This document shows positions 53,674 through 62,349 of a stretch of DNA of 64,000 bases, one piece after another. Below the pieces are notes generated by a model. It was not told the DNA's origin and ran no database searches. It was given only the letters and a program-made list of their open reading frames with translations. This DNA is from Rhizobiales bacterium 65-79 (lineage in GTDB: Bacteria; Pseudomonadota; Alphaproteobacteria; Rhizobiales; Rhizobiaceae): NCBI GenBank assembly GCA_001896885.1, contig MKRJ01000046.1, forward strand, positions 141,788 to 205,787, in the 5' to 3' direction. A program made the position numbers and the translations under genes. Within the stretch, counting starts at the first letter, position 1; every line of letters begins with the position of its first letter.

Positions 53674-53750
53674 TGATATATCTGTGATATATTTCATCTC
53701 CGGGACAATTGTCAAGCCGGAGGGACGATGGATATATCAAAAATATATCA
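53674..53750. promoter_or_regulatory. Symmetrical four-half-site operator between the hyp operon and its GntR gene
   Basis: TGATATAT occurs at 53674-53681 and 53685-53692, and its reverse complement ATATATCA at 53732-53739 and 53743-53750. Each pair is spaced 11 bp start to start, one helical turn, and the two pairs mirror each other. The layout suggests cooperative binding by the FCD/GntR regulator encoded 13 bp to the right, controlling both divergent promoters. Confidence 0.75.
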
Positions 53751-53762
53751 AGGGAGACGCGC

Positions 53763-54422
53763 GTGAATGCGATCGGACAGGACTCTGGCTTCGAGCCGGC
53801 GGCCATAAAAGCCTATCATGCGCTGGAGCGGCAGATCGTCACGCTGGAGCTGGCGCCGGGAAGCGTCACCACCGAAGGGGCGCTGATCGAGCGGCTCGGC
53901 CTCGGCCGTACGCCGGTCAGGGAAGCGGTGCAGCGGCTCGCCTGGGAAGGCCTCCTGGAAGTCCGGCCGCGCTCCGGGCTGGCGGTGGCGCCCATCCACG
54001 CCGGCGACTGGCTGAGGGTCCTCGATGCACGGCGCGGCGTGGAGGCGGTTCTCGCCCGCTCCGCCGCGCGCTTCATCACCCGTGACGCGGCGGCCAGATT
54101 CCAGGCGGCGGCGCTCGCCATGGACGCTGCGGTGGAGAAAGACGACGTGATTGCCTACCTGACGGCGGACAAGACGCTCGACGAGGCGATGGCGGCGGCG
54201 GCCGACAACGTCTATGCCGCCCGCACGGCGGCGCCGCTGCAGACGCACAGCCGGCGCTTCTGGTTCCGATACCGGGCCGACGTGTCGCTGCCGAAATCGG
54301 CGGGGCACTATGTAGGGCTCATCCGCGCCATCCTCGACCGCGACGAAAATGCCGCAGGCGCCGAAGCCGAGCGCCTCATCGCGCTCTTGCGCGCCTATGC
54401 CGAAACGGCTGCCCGGCGATGA
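53763..54422 (+). CDS. GntR/FCD-family regulator of hydroxyproline catabolism
   Basis: The 219-residue product has a GntR winged helix at residues about 15-70 (LERQIVTLELAPGSVTTEGALIERLGLGRTPVREAVQRLAWEGLLEV) and an FCD-type helical effector domain. The start is GTG at 53763, preceded by AAGGGAG. It is divergent from the hyp operon with a symmetrical operator between. This fits HypR, the hydroxyproline-responsive repressor of rhizobia, by context; the ligand is inferred. The histidine metal ligands of the FCD domain are only partly visible. Confidence 0.88.
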   Translation: MNAIGQDSGFEPAAIKAYHALERQIVTLELAPGSVTTEGALIERLGLGRTPVREAVQRLAWEGLLEVRPRSGLAVAPIHAGDWLRVLDARRGVEAVLARSAARFITRDAAARFQAAALAMDAAVEKDDVIAYLTADKTLDEAMAAAADNVYAARTAAPLQTHSRRFWFRYRADVSLPKSAGHYVGLIRAILDRDENAAGAEAERLIALLRAYAETAARR

Positions 54423-54540
54423 TCCCTGCGGCGCGATGACCGGGCAGGCCGACGGTGGCCCTTAGCGCGCCATGTTCTCGGAACGCTACGAGGCTCCGCC
54501 CGTCATTGCTTCCCTGTAAGTTCCGCCCTACAGAAGTGCC

Positions 54541-54804
54541 ATGACCGCTCCCGACCCCTTCCATGCGATCGGCGATCCGACGCGAAGGCATATTCTTGAG
54601 GAACTGAGGCGCGGTCGCAAGACGGTCAACGATCTCGCGGCGGGGCTGCCGATCTCGCGCCCGGCGGTTTCCCAGCATCTGAAGATCCTGCTCGATGCCG
54701 GGCTCGTCACGGTCACCGCATCGGGCACGAAACGCATCTACGCGATGAACGACAAGGGGTTCATGCGCCTCAATCTGTGGCTCGATCAGTTCTGGAAGGT
54801 TTGA
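54541..54804 (+). CDS. ArsR-family transcription regulator
   Basis: The 87-residue product is a minimal ArsR winged helix: HAIGDPTRRHILEELRRGRKTVNDLAAGLPISRPAVSQHLKILLDAGLVTV, then a short wing and WLDQFWKV. No metal-binding Cys motif is present, so it may sense something other than metals. Such short ArsR proteins often sit next to an SRPBCC/AHSA1 gene, but none follows here. Confidence 0.9.
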   Translation: MTAPDPFHAIGDPTRRHILEELRRGRKTVNDLAAGLPISRPAVSQHLKILLDAGLVTVTASGTKRIYAMNDKGFMRLNLWLDQFWKV

Positions 54805-54846
54805 GCGGCCATTGAGCGGCCGGGCAATTCAAAAGACATACCACCG

Positions 54847-54871
54847 GCCGATGGCGGCTTGCGCCATCGGC
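54847..54871. terminator. Hairpin between convergent genes, possible terminator
   Basis: GCCGATGGCG (54847-54856) and CGCCATCGGC (54862-54871) form a perfect 10-bp stem with a GCTTG loop. It lies between the convergent ArsR and YdcH genes. The following sequence is T-rich (TTCCGTCTGTTGTTTCTT) but has no clean T run. Confidence 0.5.
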
Positions 54872-54908
54872 GATGCTTCCGTCTGTTGTTTCTTGAAGCG
54901 GCCGGCTT

Positions 54909-55085
54909 CTAATGCCGGGTCTGCAGCTTCAGCTTTTCGATTTCGTCCTTGAGCGCCAGCTTTCGTCTCTTGAGGGTCGCTATCTCGAGGTCGTCGGTCG
55001 AGGGGTGGTTTAGGGCTTCGTCAATTTCACGTTCTATATCGCCGTGCTTTCTCTGCAATTCCTCAAGATGGGAAGCGAGAGCCAT
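54909..55085 (-). CDS. YdcH/DUF465-family small coiled-coil protein
   Basis: The 58-residue product (MALASHLEELQRKHGDIEREIDEALNH... LKRRKLALKDEIEKLKLQ) is a short antiparallel coiled coil of the YdcH family, with the conserved LKRRKLALKDEI helix. The ATG at 55085 is chosen because the family sequence starts there. A second, diverged YdcH gene lies 228 bp away in the opposite direction. Function is unknown. Confidence 0.88.
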   Translation of the reverse strand: MALASHLEELQRKHGDIEREIDEALNHPSTDDLEIATLKRRKLALKDEIEKLKLQTRH

Positions 55086-55312
55086 GATTGTTCTCCTATT
55101 CCGGTTTCCTCGTCGGCCCGACACATCGATGCCCGCCGCCGGACATTGGATGTGACGGCCATATGACAGTGTGCCACCGGAATGTGGCAAAGTCGAATGC
55201 ATGACGGTAGGATTTTCGGGTAATCCAAAATATGCTATGGATCGTGTCGAAGCGCGTTCTTTCGCCGGCCCACCGGGATGGCGCTTCGGATCGCGCCGGA
55301 GACTCGGGATAG

Positions 55313-55516
55313 ATGTCGGAACAGGAACAGGCCGGAATTCGTCTCGAATTCGCGCGCTTGAAGCAGGAACACGCCGACTTCGACGCCGCCATCGACGCGA
55401 TGATCGCTACGGGCTGCGACGCCTTGCAGATCCAGCGCATGAAGAAGAAGAAGCTGGCCATCAAGGACCGGCTGAGGGACCTCGAGGACAAGGTTATCCC
55501 CGACATCATCGCGTAG
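55313..55516 (+). CDS. Second YdcH/DUF465-family small protein
   Basis: The 67-residue product has the same two-helix layout (RLEFARLKQEHADFDAAIDAMIATGCDALQIQRMKKKKLAIKDRLRDLEDKVIPDIIA). It differs from its neighbour by a longer N-terminus and one Cys at residue 34. The divergent pair of YdcH genes is a typical rhizobial arrangement. Confidence 0.88.
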   Translation: MSEQEQAGIRLEFARLKQEHADFDAAIDAMIATGCDALQIQRMKKKKLAIKDRLRDLEDKVIPDIIA

Positions 55517-55643
55517 GCTGGCCCCATGCCCGCGACCCCGAGCAATTTCGCTGCGCCGCCCGTCGTCGCTCGCTGGCGCGAGTTCTGCGCCCCAGCCCTC
55601 ATGCCGGCAAGGAACGGGCGAACCGTGGACAAAGGAAACGCTT

Positions 55644-56045
55644 ATGAAGGTCGACGGCCGCTGCCACTGCGGACAAATCACATTCGAGGCTGAAATCGAT
55701 CCGGACCGGGTTCGTATCTGCCATTGCACCGATTGCCAGTCGCTTTCGGGATCGGCTTTTCGGCTGACCGCCCCGACGAGAGAAGCCGATTTCCGCCTGC
55801 TTGGAGGCCAGCCGAAGCTCTACGTGAAGACAGCCGAAAGCGGCGCGCGGCGAGTACAGGCATTCTGCGGAGAATGCGGCTCTCCGATCTATGCCACTAC
55901 GGCCGGCGGCGACAACCGGACATTTGGGATCAGGGTTGGAACCCTGAGGCAACGCGCGCAACTGGCGCCGAAGCGCCAGTTCTGGTCGCGCTCGAAATTG
56001 CCCTGGCTGCCGAAGCTGCCGGGGGATGCCTTCGAAAGCCAGTAG
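55644..56045 (+). CDS. GFA/CENP-V-domain protein
   Basis: The 133-residue product has the zinc-binding cysteine layout of the GFA (glutathione-dependent formaldehyde-activating enzyme-like) fold: CHCGQITFEAEI at the N-terminus, RICHCTDCQSLSGSAFR near residue 27 and FCGECGSPIYATT near 74. Most GFA-domain proteins are not formaldehyde enzymes, so only the family is claimed. It stands 131 bp ahead of purE. Confidence 0.92.
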   Translation: MKVDGRCHCGQITFEAEIDPDRVRICHCTDCQSLSGSAFRLTAPTREADFRLLGGQPKLYVKTAESGARRVQAFCGECGSPIYATTAGGDNRTFGIRVGTLRQRAQLAPKRQFWSRSKLPWLPKLPGDAFESQ

Positions 56046-56176
56046 TTTTCCGTGCTGCGCACGCGACGCGATTGACGGCTCTCCTTGGCCGAGTCCTGCC
56101 CGCGTGGAGCCGGCCTTCCTTGCGGCTTTTCCGCATTTCCTCTATGCGGCGGTCTCTGCAACCGTAGAGGCAAACG

Positions 56177-56668
56177 ATGCCCAGCGCCGATGTCGCCATC
56201 ATCATGGGCAGCCAGTCCGATTGGCCGACCATGCGCCATGCAGCCGAGACCCTTCAAGCGCTCGGCATCGGGTATGAAAAGCGCATCGTCTCCGCGCATC
56301 GCACTCCCGAGCGGCTCTATGCGTTCGCCCGTAGCGCCAGGGACGCCGGCTTCAAGGTGATCATCGCCGGCGCCGGCGGCGCGGCGCACCTGCCGGGCAT
56401 GACGGCGTCGCTGACGCCGTTGCCGGTGTTCGGCGTCCCGGTCGAATCGAAGGCGCTTTCCGGCCAGGATTCGTTGCTTTCCATCGTGCAGATGCCGGCC
56501 GGAATCCCGGTGGGGACGCTGGCGATCGGCCGTTCCGGCGCGGTCAACGCCGCGCTGCTCGCCGCCGCCGTCCTCGCGCTCTCCGACCCGGCGCTTGCCG
56601 GGCGTCTCGACGCCTATCGCGCCCGGCAGACCGACGCCGTCGCGGACGCGCCGGCGGACGAAGCATGA
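56177..56668 (+). CDS. purE: 5-(carboxyamino)imidazole ribonucleotide mutase
   Basis: The 163-residue product has the PurE class I signature [46 protein letters not shown] and [33 protein letters not shown]. It converts N5-CAIR to CAIR in purine synthesis. Its stop codon overlaps the purK start by 4 bp, so the two are translated together. Confidence 0.97.
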   Translation: MPSADVAIIMGSQSDWPTMRHAAETLQALGIGYEKRIVSAHRTPERLYAFARSARDAGFKVIIAGAGGAAHLPGMTASLTPLPVFGVPVESKALSGQDSLLSIVQMPAGIPVGTLAIGRSGAVNAALLAAAVLALSDPALAGRLDAYRARQTDAVADAPADEA

Positions 56669-57771
56669 GCGAGCCGCTCGCGCCCGGCGCCACGATCGGC
56701 ATCATCGGCGGCGGCCAGCTCGGCCGCATGCTGGCGATGGCCGCCGCCCGGCTCGGCTATCATACCGTGGTGCTGGAGCCGCAGCCGGACTGCCCTGCCG
56801 CGCAGCTTGCCAGCCGGCAGATCGTCGCCGCCTACGACGATCCGGACGCGCTCGACGCGTTGGCCAAATCGGCGGCGGTCGTCACCTACGAATTCGAGAA
56901 CGTTCCTGTGGAAGCCGCCAGCCGGCTGGCCTCCCTTGTTCCCGTCTTTCCTCCGCCTCGCGCGCTCGAAACCTCACAGGATCGCGTCGCCGAAAAAACC
57001 TTCCTCAACGCCCACGGGATTTCCACAGCCTCCTTCCGCGTGGTGGATAATGACGGGGATATCGCGGCCGCGCTCGACGCCTTCGGCGGCAGCGGCGTCT
57101 TGAAGACGCGGCGGTTCGGCTATGACGGCAAGGGCCAGCGCGTCATCCGTCGGGGCGAGGCCGGAGATTTCCGCGGCGCTTTTGCCGCGATGGGCAACGT
57201 CCCGCTCATCCTCGAAGAACTGGTGCCGTTCGAGTGCGAGATATCGGTGATCGCCGCGCGCGGGCGGGATGGCTCAGTCGCGGCCTACGAGCCGGCCCGC
57301 AATGTCCACCACGAGGGAATATTGCGCAGTTCGACCGTGCCGGCCGGCATTCCGGAAAGGATCGCGGACGCGGCGCGGCGGGCGGCCTTCAGGCTGCTCG
57401 AAGCGCTCGACTATGTCGGAATCATCGGCGTCGAGTTTTTCGTTACGGCAAAGGGCGAGGTGCTCGCCAACGAATTCGCACCGCGCGTCCACAATTCAGG
57501 TCATTGGACCGAGGCCGCCTGCGTCGTTTCGCAATTCGAACAGCACATAAGGGCGATCGCCGGCCTGCCGCTCGGCAATCCGGCCCGGCATTCGGATTGC
57601 GTGATGGAAAACCTGATCGGCGACGAGGTCGACCGCGTGCCCGGATTGCTCCGCGAGCCGAACCTTTTCCTTCATCTCTACGGCAAGGCCGAGACCCGGC
57701 CTGGCCGCAAGATGGGTCATTTCACCCGCCTGCGGGCGACTCCATTGCGGGCGCCCGGCGAAGGGAGATGA
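56665..57771 (+). CDS. purK: 5-(carboxyamino)imidazole ribonucleotide synthase
   Basis: The 368-residue ATP-grasp enzyme has [22 protein letters not shown] at the N-terminus, [17 protein letters not shown] near residue 145, [20 protein letters not shown], and the metal/ATP site [28 protein letters not shown]. It carboxylates AIR to N5-CAIR with ATP and bicarbonate, feeding PurE. Confidence 0.97.
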   Translation: MSEPLAPGATIGIIGGGQLGRMLAMAAARLGYHTVVLEPQPDCPAAQLASRQIVAAYDDPDALDALAKSAAVVTYEFENVPVEAASRLASLVPVFPPPRALETSQDRVAEKTFLNAHGISTASFRVVDNDGDIAAALDAFGGSGVLKTRRFGYDGKGQRVIRRGEAGDFRGAFAAMGNVPLILEELVPFECEISVIAARGRDGSVAAYEPARNVHHEGILRSSTVPAGIPERIADAARRAAFRLLEALDYVGIIGVEFFVTAKGEVLANEFAPRVHNSGHWTEAACVVSQFEQHIRAIAGLPLGNPARHSDCVMENLIGDEVDRVPGLLREPNLFLHLYGKAETRPGRKMGHFTRLRATPLRAPGEGR

Positions 57772-57893
57772 GGTTGACAGGCGCGCCGTCCCTCGGCTAT
57801 GAGCACCTCGATTGTGGCGCGCCTTCGGGCGCGTCTTTGGTTTAAGGGCCAAGGGGCTTCGGATCCCGCCGGCCAAACCGAACGGCTCGGAAA

Positions 57894-58019
57894 ATGAAGA
57901 TCAAGAATTCGCTCAAGGCGCTGAAAGCCCGTCATCGCGACAACCGCATGGTGCGCCGCAAGGGCCGCATCTACATCATCAACAAGACCGCCCCGCGCTA
58001 CAAGGCACGCCAGGGCTGA
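57894..58019 (+). CDS. rpmJ: 50S ribosomal protein L36 (type B-like)
   Basis: The 41-residue product [20 protein letters not shown]... YKARQG is the alphaproteobacterial form of L36: longer than 37-38 residues and lacking the zinc Cys/His cluster. ATG at 57894 is preceded by a CGGAAA context. An intrinsic terminator overlaps its stop codon. Confidence 0.95.
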   Translation: MKIKNSLKALKARHRDNRMVRRKGRIYIINKTAPRYKARQG

Positions 58020-58047
58020 CCGGCACAGCGCCGGTGGTCGTCTTTTT
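58019..58047 (+). terminator. Rho-independent terminator of rpmJ
   Basis: ACCGGC (58019-58024) pairs with GCCGGT (58030-58035) across ACAGC, followed after a few bases by TCTTTTT. The stem begins at the last base of the stop codon. Confidence 0.8.
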
Positions 58048-58084
58048 GATTTGATCTTGGGCCGCGCCGGATTAGATTCCCGGG

Positions 58085-58690
58085 ATGCGCGGCCTTTTTG
58101 CTCTGCTTTTCCTGTCCTTGCTCACGGTCCCCGTGATGGCGACCGACGCCACAATCACGGGACCGGCGAAGCCTGCGGCTATAGCCCCCGACACCACGGC
58201 GCAGGACCGCGCCAAGAGGCTCGACACGCTCTTCGGCGAGTTGAAGCGCGAGCAGAACGAGCACGCCGCGGATCGCATCGCGCAGCAGATATGGCAGCAA
58301 TGGCTCGAATCGGGCAGCGCCACGGTCGATCTGTTGATGAGTTGGGCGAACGACGCGATGCAGGCCAAGAAATATCCCGCCGCCCTCGATTTCCTCGATC
58401 AGGTCATCGCGCTCGATCCGAATTACGCGGAAGGCTGGAACCGGCGGGCGACGGTCCATTACCTCATGGGCGACTACGCTATGTCGATGGCCGACATCGA
58501 CAAGACGCTGCAGCTCGAACCGCGCCATTTCGGGGCGCTTGCCGGCATGGCGGAAATCCTCAAGGATACCGGCCGCAAGAAGCTCGCACTGCGGGCCTAC
58601 GAGCAGGTGCTCAAGCTCTATCCGATGATGCGGCCGGCCCAGAGCGCGGTCGAATCGCTGACCCAGGACCTGGCCGGACAGGACATCTGA
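58085..58690 (+). CDS. TPR-repeat protein, exported
   Basis: The 201-residue product has a signal peptide (MRGLFALLFLSLLTVPVMA, cleaved before TDATI) and about three tetratricopeptide repeats from residue 85 (KKYPAALDFLDQVIALDPNYAEGWNRRATVHYLMGDYAMSMADIDKTLQLEPRHFGALAGMAEILKDTGRKKLALRAYEQVLKLYP). It is presumably a periplasmic scaffold. It converges with pyk 24 bp away. Confidence 0.88.
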   Translation: MRGLFALLFLSLLTVPVMATDATITGPAKPAAIAPDTTAQDRAKRLDTLFGELKREQNEHAADRIAQQIWQQWLESGSATVDLLMSWANDAMQAKKYPAALDFLDQVIALDPNYAEGWNRRATVHYLMGDYAMSMADIDKTLQLEPRHFGALAGMAEILKDTGRKKLALRAYEQVLKLYPMMRPAQSAVESLTQDLAGQDI

Positions 58691-58714
58691 AGATTCCGGC
58701 GGCCGTGCCCTCTT

Positions 58715-60151
58715 CTATATCCCGCCCAGGCCGTCGGACCCGATATAGGCGATGCGCAGCATGTTGGTGGCGCCGGGCGTCCGGAGCGGCACGCCGGCGG
58801 TGACGATCACGCGGTCCCCCGGCCGTCCGAAATGTTCCTCGAAGGTGATGCGGCAGGCGCGGTCGACCATGTCGTCGAGATCGGATGCGTCTTCCGTGAC
58901 CACGCAATGCGTGCCCCATACGAGCGACAGCCGCCTTGCCGTCGCCACGACCGGCGACAGCGCGATGATCGGCACCTGCGGGCGTTCGCGCGCGGCGCGC
59001 AGGCCGGTGGTTCCGGACGCCGTATAGGTGATGATTGCCGACAGGTTAAGCGTCTCCGCGATCTGGCGGGCGGCGGCGGAAATGGCGTCGGCGCCGGTGG
59101 CTTCCGGCGGCGAGCGCTGGGCGTTGATGATGCTGGGATAAGTCGGATCGCGCTCCACCTGCACCGAGATCGCGTCCATCATCGATACCGCTTCGACGGG
59201 ATATTTGCCGGCGGCGGATTCGGCGGACAGCATGATGGCGTCGGCGCCTTCATAGACGGCGGTTGCGACATCGGAGACCTCAGCACGCGTCGGGACCGAC
59301 GCCGAGATCATAGATTCCAGCATCTGGGTTGCCACCACGACCGGCTTGCCGGCGCGGCGCGCGGCGCGCGTGATCTGCTTCTGAATGCCGGGCACCGCCT
59401 CGATCGGCATTTCGACGCCGAGGTCCCCGCGCGCCACCATCAGCGCGTCGGAAAGCTCGATGATCTCCGCCAGCCGCGCCACCGCCTGCGGCTTCTCGAT
59501 CTTCGAGAGCAGCGCTGCCCTGCCGCGCGCCACCTTTCGCACCTCGGCAAGGTCCTCCGGCCGCTGGATGAAGGAGAGCGCCACCCAGTCGACGCCCGTC
59601 GCCAGCACGGCGTCCAGATCCTTGCGGTCCTTGTCGGTGAGCGCCCCGACCGGCAAAGTGGTATCCGGCACGCTGACGCCCTTCCGGTCGGAGATCGTCG
59701 TACCGGAGACGACGCGGCAGCGGATCGAATGGGCGTCCGTCGCTTCCGCCACCAGCGCCAGCTTTCCATCGTCGATCAGCAGGCGGTCGCCCGGCTGGAC
59801 CGATTGCAGGATTTCCGGGTGGGGCAGGAAGACCCGCGTCGCGTCGCCGGGCTCCGGATTGTCGTCGAGCGTGAAGGTCTGGCCGGGCTTCAGCTCTTCC
59901 TTGCCGTTCGCGAACTTGCCGACGCGAAGCTTCGGACCCTGCAGGTCGGCGAGGATGCCGATCGGCCGGCCGAGCCTGACCTCGACGGCGCGTATGCGTT
60001 CGACCAGCGTGCGCATCAGATCGTGGTCGGTGTGGCTCATATTGATGCGGAAAACGTCCGCGCCGGCCTCGAAGAGCCTCTGGATCGTGGCTTCGTCGGA
60101 GGAGGCGGGACCGAGGGTGGCGAGTATCTTGACCTTGCGGCTGCGTCTCAT
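58715..60151 (-). CDS. pyk: Pyruvate kinase
   Basis: The 478-residue product has the pyruvate kinase blocks in order: KILATLGPASSDEATIQRLFEAGADVFRINMSHTD, ILADLQGPKLRVG, the catalytic LLSKIEKPQAV and DALMVARGDLGVEMP, KPVVVATQMLESMI and DAIMLSAESAAGKYPVEAV, and an effector-like C-terminal domain. It makes pyruvate and ATP from phosphoenolpyruvate. Its ATG overlaps the DUF1036 stop codon by 4 bp. Confidence 0.97.
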   Translation of the reverse strand: MRRSRKVKILATLGPASSDEATIQRLFEAGADVFRINMSHTDHDLMRTLVERIRAVEVRLGRPIGILADLQGPKLRVGKFANGKEELKPGQTFTLDDNPEPGDATRVFLPHPEILQSVQPGDRLLIDDGKLALVAEATDAHSIRCRVVSGTTISDRKGVSVPDTTLPVGALTDKDRKDLDAVLATGVDWVALSFIQRPEDLAEVRKVARGRAALLSKIEKPQAVARLAEIIELSDALMVARGDLGVEMPIEAVPGIQKQITRAARRAGKPVVVATQMLESMISASVPTRAEVSDVATAVYEGADAIMLSAESAAGKYPVEAVSMMDAISVQVERDPTYPSIINAQRSPPEATGADAISAAARQIAETLNLSAIITYTASGTTGLRAARERPQVPIIALSPVVATARRLSLVWGTHCVVTEDASDLDDMVDRACRITFEEHFGRPGDRVIVTAGVPLRTPGATNMLRIAYIGSDGLGGI

Positions 60152-60666
60152 TTCTTTTCCGATCCGGTCACGGCCGTGGCGTCGTTCATCGCCGGCTGGT
60201 CGCTCAGCTGCACCATCCAGCTCGACTGCTTGCCCGTGTCGTATTCCTTGAATCCAGCGCGCTGGAAACCGCGCGCGAAGCAGTCGTTGACGCCGGCGAT
60301 CTTGAACGCGTCATTGGCGACGCACATGTCGACCGGCCCATGCCAGCGTCCGCCATGGTCCGCGTCCTCGGCATAAAGATAGTAGAAGCGCGAGGAAAGC
60401 GGGCCCTGGATCAGCGTCTTGCAGCTCGATGCCTCGACGCGCCACCAGCCTTCCGACACCCAGCCGGCCTTGGCCCGATAACCGATGGCGACGCCGACGA
60501 GGTTTTGGGTCGCGTTGCAGACACGGAAATCCGCCAGCGCCGGCGTCGAGAAAAGGGCCGCCATGCCGCCGCAGCTCAGGGCGAGCACGGCGAGCGCCAC
60601 CGCGCGGCGACCCCGCTTTGCTGCTGCGGTACCCGGTTTCATGCCGTTTGCCTGTGCCAGCCCCAT
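60148..60666 (-). CDS. DUF1036-domain exported protein
   Basis: The product of about 172 residues has a signal segment (AVALAVLALSCGGMAALFSTPALA) followed by a DUF1036 domain (DFRVCNATQNLVGVAIGYRAKAGWVSEGWWRVEASSCKTLIQGPLSSRFYYLYAEDADHGG) with four conserved cysteines, probably disulfide-bonded in the periplasm. The start may be ATG 60666 or 60642. It precedes pyk with a 4-bp overlap, a conserved rhizobial gene pair. Function unknown. Confidence 0.9.
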   Translation of the reverse strand: MGLAQANGMKPGTAAAKRGRRAVALAVLALSCGGMAALFSTPALADFRVCNATQNLVGVAIGYRAKAGWVSEGWWRVEASSCKTLIQGPLSSRFYYLYAEDADHGGRWHGPVDMCVANDAFKIAGVNDCFARGFQRAGFKEYDTGKQSSWMVQLSDQPAMNDATAVTGSEKK

Positions 60667-60851
60667 TTCAGAGACGCCCCTTTTCGAAGATAGCCCCGTT
60701 CGTGTCAACGCGGCGGGGACCGTTAGCAAAATGCTCCCCGCCTATTTTCCGCTCCCACGGATTCGTCGGAAAGATTGTCGAAACAACGGCATTGCGCCGA
60801 CGGCGCCTTCATGAAAAGACCGGTTCCATCCGCGAAGCTCCACAGTCCCCA

Positions 60852-61649
60852 ATGACGCGTTTATCCCAGTTCTCCCCTTTCGAGCTCATCGAAGGCGATC
60901 GCGGCGGCGGCATGCTGCTCCTCGCCGACCATGCCGGGCGCGACCTGCCCGAGGAATATGGCAGCCTCGGCCTGCCCGGAGCCGAGTTCGACCGCCACAT
61001 CGCCTATGACATCGGCGTGGAGGGCGTCACCCGACGGCTCGCGGCGGCGACAGGCGCGCCGGCACTGATGGCGCGCTTCTCGCGGCTGCTCATCGACCCG
61101 AACCGGGGCGAGGACGATCCGACACTGATCCGCCAGCTCTACGACGGCACGGTCGTTCCCGGAAACTATCCGATGTCGGGGGCGGAACGGGAGCGGCGTC
61201 TCGACGCCTTCTACCGGCCCTACCACGACGCCGTCGCCTCGCTCACCGCCTCGGTCGCGGAGACCTACGGCAAGGCGCCTTTCATCTTCTCCGTTCATTC
61301 CTTCACGCCGCGCATGCAGGGCTTTGAGCGGCCCTGGCATGTCGGAATATTGTGGGACAGCGACAACCGCGCCGTGGATCCGCTGCTTGCGGCGCTCAGG
61401 CGCGAAAAGGGCCTCGTCGTCGGCGACAACGAACCTTATGACGGCGCGCTGCGCGGCGACACGATGTTCAGGCACGCCATCGTCAACGGCTTCGCCCACG
61501 CGCTGATCGAGATCCGCCAGGATCTCATCCGCGAGGAGCACGGGCAGCAGGAATGGGCCGAACGGCTCGCGCCCATGCTTGAAGCGATCAACGCCCGACC
61601 CGATATCCATGAGGTGAGGCGGTTCGGCTCCCGCACCGGGCCGCTGTGA
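60852..61649 (+). CDS. N-formylglutamate amidohydrolase family protein
   Basis: The 265-residue product has the family pattern LLLADHAGRDLPEEYGSLGLP, HIAYDIGVEGVTRRLAAATGAPALMARFSRLLIDPNRGEDDPTLI, FIFSVHSFTPRMQGFERPWHVGIL and IEIRQDLIREEHGQQEWAE. Such enzymes hydrolyse N-formyl-L-glutamate or related N-acyl amino acids with zinc. No hut genes are adjacent, so the physiological substrate is open. DUF1244 follows 13 bp downstream. Confidence 0.9.
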   Translation: MTRLSQFSPFELIEGDRGGGMLLLADHAGRDLPEEYGSLGLPGAEFDRHIAYDIGVEGVTRRLAAATGAPALMARFSRLLIDPNRGEDDPTLIRQLYDGTVVPGNYPMSGAERERRLDAFYRPYHDAVASLTASVAETYGKAPFIFSVHSFTPRMQGFERPWHVGILWDSDNRAVDPLLAALRREKGLVVGDNEPYDGALRGDTMFRHAIVNGFAHALIEIRQDLIREEHGQQEWAERLAPMLEAINARPDIHEVRRFGSRTGPL

Positions 61650-61662
61650 AGGGACCAGTGCC

Positions 61663-61968
61663 ATGACCGATCTCAGCAGGGAACAGCAACGCGACTTCGA
61701 GGCCGCCGCCTTCCGCACGCTTGTCGCGCATCTGAGGGAGCGGTCGGACGTGCAGAACATCGACCTGATGAATCTCGCCGGCTTCTGCCGCAACTGCCTG
61801 TCGAACTGGTACCGCGAGGCAGCGGAGAAGGCCGGAATCGAACTCTCCAAGGAAGAATCGCGCGAGATCATCTACGGCATGCCCTATGATGAATGGCGGG
61901 CGAAAAACCAGACCGAGGCGAGCGACGCCAAGAAGGCGGCGTTCGAGCGCAACCGCCCGAAGGAATAG
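61663..61968 (+). CDS. DUF1244-family protein
   Basis: The 101-residue product (FRTLVAHLRERSDVQNIDLMNLAGFCRNCLSNWYREAAEKAGIELSKEESREIIYGMPYDEWRAKNQ) matches the DUF1244 family, with the conserved CRNCLSNWY motif that could bind metal. It lies in the conserved rhizobial order pyk - DUF1036 - formylglutamate amidohydrolase - DUF1244 - gapR. Role unknown. Confidence 0.92.
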   Translation: MTDLSREQQRDFEAAAFRTLVAHLRERSDVQNIDLMNLAGFCRNCLSNWYREAAEKAGIELSKEESREIIYGMPYDEWRAKNQTEASDAKKAAFERNRPKE

Positions 61969-62092
61969 GTCCGCGCACTCCCCTGCCGGCCTTTTTACCC
62001 TTGACCGGACGGATGTCGTCGGGCATCGAAGCCGCCGTTTTCCTGTCGCGGCCGCGCCCGAGTCGCGGCGCAAATTTTTCTCGGAGAGCTAG

Positions 62093-62269
62093 ATGGCCGA
62101 CGAAGTCACCGATTCCAGCCAGACCGTTGCCGCCGGCCAGTTGAAGGCCTTCATCGAGCGCATCGAGCGCCTGGAGGAGGAAAAGCAGTCGCTCGCCGAC
62201 GACATCAAGGACGTATATGCGGAGATGAAGGGGACGGGCTTCGGGTCGCCCCTAAAACTTGTCGCCTAG
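62093..62269 (+). pseudogene. gapR: Host gapR (DUF2312) truncated by an insertion after codon 50
   Basis: The frame starts at ATG 62093 behind GGAGAG and encodes a normal GapR N-terminus ([20 protein letters not shown]... [10 protein letters not shown]). At codon 51, where relatives continue with D and a second helix ending AILDLYxxALG, the sequence turns into GSPLKLVA and a stop codon. The junction is about 62243. GapR is a nucleoid protein that binds overtwisted AT-rich DNA and is important for replication in Caulobacter. The fragment keeps the coiled-coil half but lacks the C-terminal part, so it is probably non-functional. Confidence 0.88.
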
Positions 62270-62319
62270 CAATCAGATCAACGATTTACGTAGGCGACAC
62301 GTCATCGGACTAGACGACA
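62245..62319. repeat. Short inverted/direct repeats at the gapR junction
   Basis: GTCGCCTA at 62261-62268 is mirrored exactly by TAGGCGAC at 62291-62298. A variant GTCGCCCCTA lies at 62245-62254 and TAGACGACA at 62311-62319, the latter in direct orientation with TAGGCGACA. The pattern suggests recombinase-binding sites around a crossover core, as at att sites; this is inference. Confidence 0.55.
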
Positions 62320-62349
62320 CGCCTTCTCTCCGGAATAGGAAACAACGAC

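Noticed and set aside
54909..55516. The two YdcH genes as a recent duplication
   Set aside because: They share the family fold but differ too much in sequence and length; a divergent pair of old paralogues is more likely.
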